This document shows positions 1-4,909 of a stretch of DNA of 9,051 nucleotides, one piece after another. Location of the stretch: contig DAKU01000111.1 of NCBI GenBank assembly GCA_002508425.1, forward strand, positions 1 to 9,051. Reading direction: 5' to 3'. This stretch comes from Methanosarcinaceae archaeon UBA470. Lineage in GTDB: Archaea; Halobacteriota; Methanosarcinia; Methanosarcinales; Methanosarcinaceae. A program made the position numbers and the translations under genes. Every line of letters starts with the position of its first letter. The stretch's first letter is position 1. Under the pieces are notes generated by a model. The model was not told the DNA's origin. It was given only the letters and a program-made list of their open reading frames with translations, and did no database searches.

Positions 1-37
1 TGGCTATTGTACTGTCATATCTGTTCGTGGAATATGT

Positions 38-80
38 CTTTGCCTGCATGCAAAGTTGAAAATGGAAGGTTAATCCTTCC
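38..80 (-). terminator. Two short hairpins at the 3' end of ahbC, probable terminator
   Basis: GGAAGG (64-69) pairs with CCTTCC (75-80) around a 5-nt loop that contains the ahbC stop codon; on the minus strand ATTTTC follows. A second stem, CTTTGC (38-43) with GCAAAG (50-55), lies 8 nt further on. The T-run is short, so the terminator role is an inference from position. Confidence 0.4.
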
Positions 81-1272
81 TATTGTAGTCAATTTCCTCG
101 TCGGTGAGGTAGCAGGCCGGGTCATCAGCCCATACATTGTCATAAACAGCTTCAGCCCTGACCCTGAAATTAGCATTGCATACTTCCAGCCATTTACATT
201 TTGCACATCTGTCAGCATGTTGTTTTATCAGAGGTTTACGGTCCTTAAGACCTGCCATCATCTCATCAGTAGTATCTCTCCAGATCTCACTGAACTTCCT
301 TTCCCGGATATTTCCGAAAGTATAATGTCTCCAGAACTGGTCGGGATGCACCGCACCATCCCATGAGACACAACCTATGCCTATGCCTGTGGAGTTCCCC
401 TGGTTCATCTGCAGCAGTGAATATACCTCTGCAGCTCTTTCCGGGTCTTCTTTAAGGAGCTTAAGATAGATGTACGGACCATCACAATGATTATCAACCG
501 TAAGAACTTCTACAGGCATTCCTTTTTCATGCAGCTCTCTGGTCTTTTCCATTATCAGGTCCAGTACCTTTCGGCTTTCTTGAAGACTTAGGTCTTCTTC
601 TATCATATCAGAGCCTCTGCCTGCATATACCAAGTGATAGAAGCATATGCGTGGGATGTTCTCTTTTTCTAGCAGGTCGAATATGGCGGGAATATCATGC
701 ACATTATGCTTATTGATGGTGAACCTGAGGCCAACTTTGATACCCTCGCTTCTGCAGTTGCGCAGCCCCTCAAGAGCAGCATCAAAAGCTCCTACGGATC
801 CTCTGAATTTATCATTTGTCTCTCTCATGCCGTCAAGTGAAATGCCCACATAAGATAATCCGATTTCTTTCAGTTTTTTTGCCATTTCTTTATCTATGAG
901 AGTTCCATTCGTGGAAATTACTGCTCTTCTGCCTTTGGACTTGGCATATGCGGCTAGTTCTGGAAGATCCTTACGCATCAGAGGTTCCCCTCCTGAAAAC
1001 AGGATCACAGGAGAGCCAAACTCAGCAAGGTCATCTATAAGTGCCTTGCCTTCCTCGGTAGTAAGTTCATTTTTATACTCTATGTCTCTGGAATGTGCAT
1101 AACAGTGAGCACATTTTAGGTTGCAGCGTCTGGTTACATTCCATACGACAACAGGTTTTTTGTCAATTGAGAACTGCAAAAGATGGGAGGGGAGTTTTTT
1201 AGAATCCCTGCCGTATCTTAGAGCATCCGATGGTTCCACGGTCCCACAATATAGTTTTGAAATTCCGATCAT
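70..1272 (-). CDS. ahbC: AhbC-type radical SAM enzyme, 12,18-didecarboxysiroheme deacetylase (alternative heme pathway)
   Basis: This 400-residue protein carries the radical SAM signature CX3CX2C at Cys50, Cys54 and Cys57 (RRCNLKCAHC), which holds the SAM-binding [4Fe-4S] cluster. A GGEP motif follows at 94-97. The C-terminal third has a SPASM-like cysteine set at 301, 356, 359, 365 and 387, expected to bind a second cluster. The opening (MIGISKLYCGTVEPSDALRY) matches my memory of AhbC, which removes the two acetate side chains of 12,18-didecarboxysiroheme to give Fe-coproporphyrin III. The sister enzyme AhbD (heme b synthase) starts differently around its first cysteine motif. The hemD and cobA genes just upstream on the same strand support a tetrapyrrole role. 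The ATG at 1272 has an AGGA site 8 nt before it. The radical SAM/SPASM call is firm; AhbC rather than another SPASM enzyme is likely but rests on recalled similarity. Confidence 0.88.
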   Translation of the reverse strand: MIGISKLYCGTVEPSDALRYGRDSKKLPSHLLQFSIDKKPVVVWNVTRRCNLKCAHCYAHSRDIEYKNELTTEEGKALIDDLAEFGSPVILFSGGEPLMRKDLPELAAYAKSKGRRAVISTNGTLIDKEMAKKLKEIGLSYVGISLDGMRETNDKFRGSVGAFDAALEGLRNCRSEGIKVGLRFTINKHNVHDIPAIFDLLEKENIPRICFYHLVYAGRGSDMIEEDLSLQESRKVLDLIMEKTRELHEKGMPVEVLTVDNHCDGPYIYLKLLKEDPERAAEVYSLLQMNQGNSTGIGIGCVSWDGAVHPDQFWRHYTFGNIRERKFSEIWRDTTDEMMAGLKDRKPLIKQHADRCAKCKWLEVCNANFRVRAEAVYDNVWADDPACYLTDEEIDYNRKD

Positions 1273-1355
1273 GATAATCGTCCTGGTAAATAAGTAGAAT
1301 TAGGCATACAAATACAGTTTTTACAGCATTTGTTCTTTAGATATGAAACTTGCAT

Positions 1356-1370
1356 GAGAAAAAGAAAAAA
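1356..1370 (-). terminator. T-rich tract after hemD, possible archaeal terminator
   Basis: The minus strand reads TTTTTTCTTTTTCTC here, 16 nt past the hemD stop. Archaeal RNA polymerase can stop on such T-runs without a hairpin. It lies just downstream of the putative ahbC TATA box, roughly between that box and the predicted ahbC start point, so cobA-hemD transcripts could end where ahbC transcription begins. Confidence 0.4.
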
Positions 1371-1373
1371 TGG

Positions 1374-1381
1374 TATAAATA
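1374..1381 (-). promoter_or_regulatory. Putative TATA box for ahbC
   Basis: On the minus strand TATTTATA follows a purine-rich GAAAAC that could serve as a BRE. It starts 4 nt past the hemD stop codon. A start point about 25 nt downstream would give a leader near 75-80 nt before the ahbC ATG at 1272. The leader is AT-rich with no strong structure that I can see. Confidence 0.5.
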
Positions 1382-1385
1382 GTTT

Positions 1386-2189
1386 TCAGGAACATGCAGG
1401 AAGCATATCCTTGATCTTCCTCAATATTTCTTCAAAAGTGTACTCCTCTGGAATTACGGAAACATTTACTTTGTAGCTGCGTAATGTTTCAGCTGTAGGT
1501 AAGCCGATTGCTGCTACTATAGATCCATTAAGCACCTTTAGTATCTCACTTTCTGCTTCCATTTCTTTTGCCACTTCAAAGAAATTGTGTATCATCATAG
1601 AACTGGTAAATGCAAAAGCTGTGATCTTGCCTTCCAGAGCAGATCTTATCAGATCCTTTTGCTCCTCGCCATCAGGTTTGAATAAGCTGTATACCTTTGT
1701 TTCCAGCACATTTGCGCCACAACGGGTAAGTCCCTCTGTGAGCACAGCTGAACCAAAAACGCTGCGAGCCAAGTCTACATTTTTACCTTTTATGTCCTTA
1801 CAAAGATATTCTACAAGGCCCTTTGAGCTGTACACTCCGGGCATGCCCATGACATTTATACCTTTTTCTTCGAGGGCTTTTTTTGTAGTAGGCCCGATAG
1901 CTATGACATTTATACGGTTTAAAGCTTCTATGAACATATCGCGCATAGCGTAGGGTATCTTCCGCAATGTGAAGTCCAGTCCGTTGGCACTTGTGAATAT
2001 TACATAGTCTGCTTCTTTTTTTACAACATGCTCAAAAAAGGGCTTGAATGAAGAATCCTGCATTCCTGTAAGTTCTATCATAGGAACAGCCATAGTTTCA
2101 AATCCCATGGATTCTGCAAGCTTTACTGATTCTTCTTTATATACTGATGGCCGCATGATAGCAATCACAGGTCTTTTTTCTTCAGTCAT
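1386..2189 (-). CDS. hemD: Uroporphyrinogen-III synthase
   Basis: This 267-residue protein is of usual HemD length. HemD closes linear hydroxymethylbilane to uroporphyrinogen III and inverts ring D, and it acts in the cytosol. The family has few invariant residues, but the two-lobed pattern is visible: an N-terminal start of the type PVIAIMRPSVYKEES, a first-lobe segment DYVIFTSANGLDFTL (61-75), AIGPTTKKALEEKGINV (97-113), then a second-lobe FTSSMMIHNFFEVA (194-207) and AAIGLPTAETLRSYKV (226-241). The two FTS segments and two AIG(P/L)T segments are the repeated landmarks of the HemD fold. The ATG at 2189 lies 2 nt past the cobA stop and has a strong AGGAG site 6 nt before it, so it should be co-translated with cobA, whose enzyme uses its product. 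It has no promoter of its own that I can see. Sequence drift in this family limits certainty slightly. Confidence 0.92.
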   Translation of the reverse strand: MTEEKRPVIAIMRPSVYKEESVKLAESMGFETMAVPMIELTGMQDSSFKPFFEHVVKKEADYVIFTSANGLDFTLRKIPYAMRDMFIEALNRINVIAIGPTTKKALEEKGINVMGMPGVYSSKGLVEYLCKDIKGKNVDLARSVFGSAVLTEGLTRCGANVLETKVYSLFKPDGEEQKDLIRSALEGKITAFAFTSSMMIHNFFEVAKEMEAESEILKVLNGSIVAAIGLPTAETLRSYKVNVSVIPEEYTFEEILRKIKDMLPACS

Positions 2190-2191
2190 TT

Positions 2192-2953
2192 TTAACTCCT
2201 TCCAAAGATCTGTTCACCAAGTTCATCATGCAATTTCACTACATCGCCAATTATTGTAATAGCCGGGGCTTTTACCTTTCTTTCCTTTTTGAGGGAAACA
2301 ATGTTCTTAAGAGTACCCACAGTTACTTTCTGGTCAGGCCGGGTTCCCCGTTCTATGAGTGCTATTGGTGTGGACGGATCTTTGCCGTATCTCATAAGTT
2401 CATTTACATTGCGTTCCAGCATCTTGACACCCATCAGGATCACAATCGTACCTGAGAACTTTGCAAGTGTTTCCCAGTCCAGAGCGCTTTCTTCCTTGGT
2501 GGGGTCTTCATGACCGGTTATAAAAGTGACCATAGAGGCATGATCTCTGTGCGTTACAGGAATTCCTGCATAGGCAGGTGCGGAAATAGCAGATGTTATG
2601 CCTGGCACAATCTCAAAACTAATTCCTGCCTTTATTAATTCCTGAGCTTCCTCTCCGCCTCTTCCAAATACGTAAGGGTCTCCTCCCTTGAGGCGTACCA
2701 CCATCTTTCCTTTCTTTGCCTTTTCCACTATCAGTTCGTTAATCCTGTCCTGGGATAACGTGTGGTCACCTGCATACTTTCCAGCATCTATCTTCTCAGT
2801 CTTTTCAGGGATTGAAGCTAGTATTGCTTCACCCGGAAGCTGGTCGTATATGACCACGTCTGCACTGTCAATAAGCCTTCTTGCTTTCAAAGTAAGCAGC
2901 TCTGGGTCTCCAGGACCAGAACCAACAAGATATACTTTTCCGTTATCAGTCAT
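2192..2953 (-). CDS. cobA: Uroporphyrinogen-III C-methyltransferase (SUMT)
   Basis: The enzyme transfers two methyl groups from SAM to C2 and C7 of uroporphyrinogen III, giving precorrin-2 for siroheme, corrinoids and F430. The tetrapyrrole methylase landmarks are all present: VYLVGSGPGDPELLTLKA (7-24), YDQL (36-39), VVRLKGGDPYVFGRGGEE (85-102), VPGITSA (116-122), PVTHR (132-136) and the C-terminal GDVV. The protein is a single-function SUMT of 253 residues; no CysG-like dehydrogenase or HemD domain is fused. The frame stays open upstream to about 3040, but the ATG at 2953 is preferred. Homologues begin a few residues before the GSGPGDP loop, and the upstream part holds a TATA element and a palindrome rather than conserved protein. 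The ribosome site before 2953 is weak (AGG, about 11 nt away). The gene precedes hemD by 2 nt. Confidence 0.95.
   Translation of the reverse strand: MTDNGKVYLVGSGPGDPELLTLKARRLIDSADVVIYDQLPGEAILASIPEKTEKIDAGKYAGDHTLSQDRINELIVEKAKKGKMVVRLKGGDPYVFGRGGEEAQELIKAGISFEIVPGITSAISAPAYAGIPVTHRDHASMVTFITGHEDPTKEESALDWETLAKFSGTIVILMGVKMLERNVNELMRYGKDPSTPIALIERGTRPDQKVTVGTLKNIVSLKKERKVKAPAITIIGDVVKLHDELGEQIFGRS
2196..2203 (-). promoter_or_regulatory. Strong Shine-Dalgarno site for hemD inside the 3' end of cobA
   Basis: GGAAGGAG on the minus strand lies 6 nt before the hemD ATG and within the last codons of cobA, whose TAA ends 2 nt before that ATG. This arrangement fixes the hemD start and predicts translational coupling, so that HemD and CobA would be made together. 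Confidence 0.85.
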
Positions 2954-2996
2954 TATCGCAAAACCTGTCGTGTTTTTAAAAGATGAAGTGATAAAG

Positions 2997-3005
2997 TTAT
3001 TTATA
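2997..3005 (-). promoter_or_regulatory. Putative TATA box for cobA-hemD
   Basis: TATAAATAA on the minus strand is about 45 nt before the preferred cobA ATG at 2953. A transcription start near 2975 would give a leader of roughly 20 nt. A second TATA-like element (TTATAAT, 3023-3029) lies on the other side of the adjacent inverted repeat, so the choice between the two is open. Confidence 0.5.
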
Positions 3006-3022
3006 GGCATCGTTGTGATGCC
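3006..3022. repeat. Perfect inverted repeat GGCATC-N5-GATGCC abutting the cobA TATA box
   Basis: Six-base arms at 3006-3011 and 3017-3022 are separated by 5 nt (GTTGT on the plus strand). It directly touches the putative cobA TATA element, where TFB or a repressor would bind. It may be an operator; it could also form a small RNA hairpin if transcription starts at the farther TATA-like element. Confidence 0.55.
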
Positions 3023-3096
3023 ATTATAACTGTTGCCCAAACGACAAACTATCCAAAGCGTAGAACAGTACAGCAGATGATATTCTCTCTAGAACT

Positions 3097-3498
3097 CTAC
3101 TTTTGCTTTCCAAGTATGTAGAATATCATTTCCCTGTTAAGTTTTCCTTCCCTCTCAATCTTATCAGCTATCTCAGTTTCAGATCTGCCCTCAGCCTTCA
3201 TTTCCTTAATTTTGTCTATGATCGCAGGTGATATGCTGAAGTATTCGTTTATATCCTTCCTGTGACCCCATACATCTCCTTCCACCAGCTTGATATTCTG
3301 CATTTGCAGGAACATTTCTATGGACTTGGAAACTGTTCTTCTGTAAGAACTCGGTATCTGAATGACCTCTACCTTTGTGCAGGTTTGTACAAGGCTAAAT
3401 ATATCCTTGTTCGAAGGGCGGAAAGCGAGATGTATCACTTTCTCATTAGGACTCAGTTCATTTATCTCTTCTCTGGAACTTACAACTCTTATTTTCAT
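3097..3498 (-). CDS. DUF1699 family protein of unknown function
   Basis: This 133-residue protein resembles the DUF1699 family, which I know only from methanogens of the Methanosarcina group; its function is not established. It has no signal peptide, membrane segment or cysteine cluster. The first 75 residues read as alternating strands and helices (MKIRVVSS, KVIHLAFRPSN, KVEVIQIPSSY, IKLVEGDVWGH), suggesting a small alpha/beta fold. The last 45 residues are charged and helical, and GRSETEIADKIEREGKLNRE (104-123) has the spacing of a helix-turn-helix. The ATG at 3498 is chosen because conservation appears to begin at MKIRVV. An in-frame GTG at 3513 would add five residues (MGGPP) but falls inside a G-rich hairpin that looks like leader. 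The gene sits between hisD and cobA on the same strand and ends with TAG. A regulatory role is only an inference. Confidence 0.85.
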   Translation of the reverse strand: MKIRVVSSREEINELSPNEKVIHLAFRPSNKDIFSLVQTCTKVEVIQIPSSYRRTVSKSIEMFLQMQNIKLVEGDVWGHRKDINEYFSISPAIIDKIKEMKAEGRSETEIADKIEREGKLNREMIFYILGKQK

Positions 3499-3499
3499 A

Positions 3500-3514
3500 G
3501 GTGGCCCCCCCACC
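3500..3514 (-). promoter_or_regulatory. G-rich hairpin covering the ribosome-binding region of the DUF1699 gene
   Basis: The minus strand reads GGTGGGGGGGCCACC, one base before the ATG at 3498. GGTGG pairs perfectly with CCACC around a loop of five G. GGTGG is the best match to the end of archaeal 16S rRNA in this leader, so folding would hide it. The arm also contains the alternative GTG start. Confidence 0.5.
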
Positions 3515-3534
3515 GGTTTGATTCAAAAATTAAC

Positions 3535-3571
3535 TTATTAAACAAATTATGCATTTCACCTATTAAATAAT
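3535..3571 (-). promoter_or_regulatory. AT-rich promoter region of the DUF1699 gene (two TATA candidates)
   Basis: Between hisD and the DUF1699 gene the minus strand holds TTATTTAATA (3561-3570) and TTTAATAA (3535-3542). The nearer one would place the transcript start very close to the G-rich hairpin, the farther one about 40 nt before the ATG. Either could be the TATA element; read-through from hisD is also possible. Confidence 0.35.
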
Positions 3572-3601
3572 TGTCGATTGAACGAGATAAAACGTCAGAC
3601 C

Positions 3602-4885
3602 TTATCTGGGAAAGCGCATACGAACGGCATCGGCATGTGCCTGTAGCCCTTCTTTCTCAGCAAGTGAGATCACAGTATCCTCTATCGTGGCAAGCCCTTC
3701 CTTGCTAATGCGCTGGATACTGGAAACCTTAAGGAAATGCATTATATTGAGGCCAGAGTACATTCTAGCATATCCGGCAGTGGGTAATACATGATTTGTA
3801 CCAGATGCATAATCCCCTACAGGAACAGGAGCATAGTTACCTACGAAAATGGAACCTGCATGTTCTATGTTCTCAAGCGTTGCATTGTTATCTTCAGTCA
3901 TTATCTCCAGGTGTTCAGGGGCAAAGCTGTTGGAGAGATCTATGCACTGCTCTATGGAATCTGCTATCAGTATGGCTGCATTCTTCAATGATAAACTTAC
4001 TATCTCTTTTCTTAAAGTGGTTTGTGCCTGTTTCAGTACTTCTTCTTTAACCTTAGAAGCCAGTTTCTCCGAGATAGTTACAAGTACTGATACAGATTGA
4101 GGGTCGTGCTCTGCCTGTGCTATCATGTCGGCTGCAATCATTTCAGGATGTGCCGAGTCATCGGCAATGATAAGGACTTCACTTGGCCCTGCAGGGAAAT
4201 CTATCTCTGCCACATCTCTTATTTGTATCTTGGCTGCTGTTACATACACGTTTCCGGGACCTACGATCTTGTCCACTTTCATCACACTTTCAGTACCATA
4301 AGCCATGGCAGCTATTGCCTGTACACCGCCTACACAGTACACATGGTCAGCACCAGCAACTTTTGCTGCTGCCAGAGTAAGAGGGTTAACTCTTCCATCA
4401 GAGCCGGGAGGTGTGCACATAACAACATTTCTGACGCCTGCAACCTTTGCAGGTATGATGGTCATGAGTGCGGTTGAAGGATAGGACGCCCTGCCGCCGG
4501 GTACGTAAGCACCCACGCTTGTAAGGGCAGTGACCTTTTGTCCAAGTTCTATCCCCGGGGAAAGCTGCATGAACCATATTTTCTCAGGCATCTGTGCCTC
4601 ATGGAATTTGCGGATATTATCTGCAGCTATTTCCAGGTGCTTGATGAGTTCTTTATCTATACTGTTGTATGCTTTTTTAATCTCTTCTTGGGATACTTCG
4701 ATGGCATCGATCTTTGCACCATCAAAACGGTGCGTATATTCTCGAAGAGCTACATCTCCGTTGCTACGCACATCTGCAAGGATGGAGGCAACAGTTTCAT
4801 TGACATTGGCAAGTTCTCCCCCTCCCCTTTCAATGAGTGCTTTAATCTCCTTTTCAGGAAGCTCTGATAATTTTCCGTAAAGCAT
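3602..4885 (-). CDS. hisD: Histidinol dehydrogenase
   Basis: HisD carries out the last two oxidations of histidine synthesis, L-histidinol to L-histidinal to L-histidine, using NAD+ and a catalytic zinc. The protein is full length (427 residues). Zinc ligands by family comparison are Gln257 and His260 (AQAEHDPQS), Asp358 (VGDYASGTNH) and His417 (GLQAHADA). The catalytic Glu324-His325 pair lies in FAPEHLEI. Other family landmarks are VGAYVPGGRASYPS (124-137), the DKIVGPGNVYV stretch (205-215) and PAGPSEVLIIAD (231-242). The ATG at 4885 has a GGGAG site 7 nt before it and lies 24 nt past the hel308 stop, so the two are probably one transcript. No other his gene is present in the window. Every key residue is intact and I see nothing unusual in the protein. 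Confidence 0.98.
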   Translation of the reverse strand: MLYGKLSELPEKEIKALIERGGGELANVNETVASILADVRSNGDVALREYTHRFDGAKIDAIEVSQEEIKKAYNSIDKELIKHLEIAADNIRKFHEAQMPEKIWFMQLSPGIELGQKVTALTSVGAYVPGGRASYPSTALMTIIPAKVAGVRNVVMCTPPGSDGRVNPLTLAAAKVAGADHVYCVGGVQAIAAMAYGTESVMKVDKIVGPGNVYVTAAKIQIRDVAEIDFPAGPSEVLIIADDSAHPEMIAADMIAQAEHDPQSVSVLVTISEKLASKVKEEVLKQAQTTLRKEIVSLSLKNAAILIADSIEQCIDLSNSFAPEHLEIMTEDNNATLENIEHAGSIFVGNYAPVPVGDYASGTNHVLPTAGYARMYSGLNIMHFLKVSSIQRISKEGLATIEDTVISLAEKEGLQAHADAVRMRFPR

Positions 4886-4892
4886 AATTTAT

Positions 4893-4897
4893 CTCCC
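4893..4897 (-). promoter_or_regulatory. Shine-Dalgarno site for hisD in the hel308-hisD gap
   Basis: GGGAG, within AGAGGGAGAT on the minus strand, stands 7 nt before the hisD ATG in a gap of only 24 nt. This supports both the start chosen for hisD and an operon with hel308. No TATA element fits in the gap. Confidence 0.8.
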
Positions 4898-4909
4898 TCT
4901 AAATGTGAT

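Noticed and set aside
70..1272. Calling this gene ahbD (heme b synthase) instead of ahbC
   Set aside because: AhbD has a different N terminus and a different context around its first cysteine motif (usually W-E-x-T-R-x-C-N-L); the present N terminus fits AhbC. A tree with both families would settle it.
1309..1334. ACAAAT/ATTTGT inverted repeat in the ahbC leader as a riboswitch
   Set aside because: Only six AT-rich pairs around a 14-nt loop; no B12 box or other known aptamer feature is visible.
2954..3040. N-terminal extension of cobA to about 3040, adding 29 residues
   Set aside because: It carries no SUMT conservation and overlaps the TATA element and the inverted repeat; homologues start just before the GSGPGDP loop. 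The ATG at 3010 lies inside the palindrome itself.
3499..3513. GTG start giving MGGPP before MKIRVV in the DUF1699 protein
   Set aside because: The added residues come from the G-run of a leader hairpin and are unlikely to be conserved; kept only as an alternative.
4097..4477. Open frames of 60-136 codons on the plus strand opposite hisD, hel308, cobA, hemD and ahbC
   Set aside because: They are antisense to well-conserved genes, have compositions rich in Ser, Cys, His and Leu typical of shadow frames, and show no recognisable family or ribosome site.
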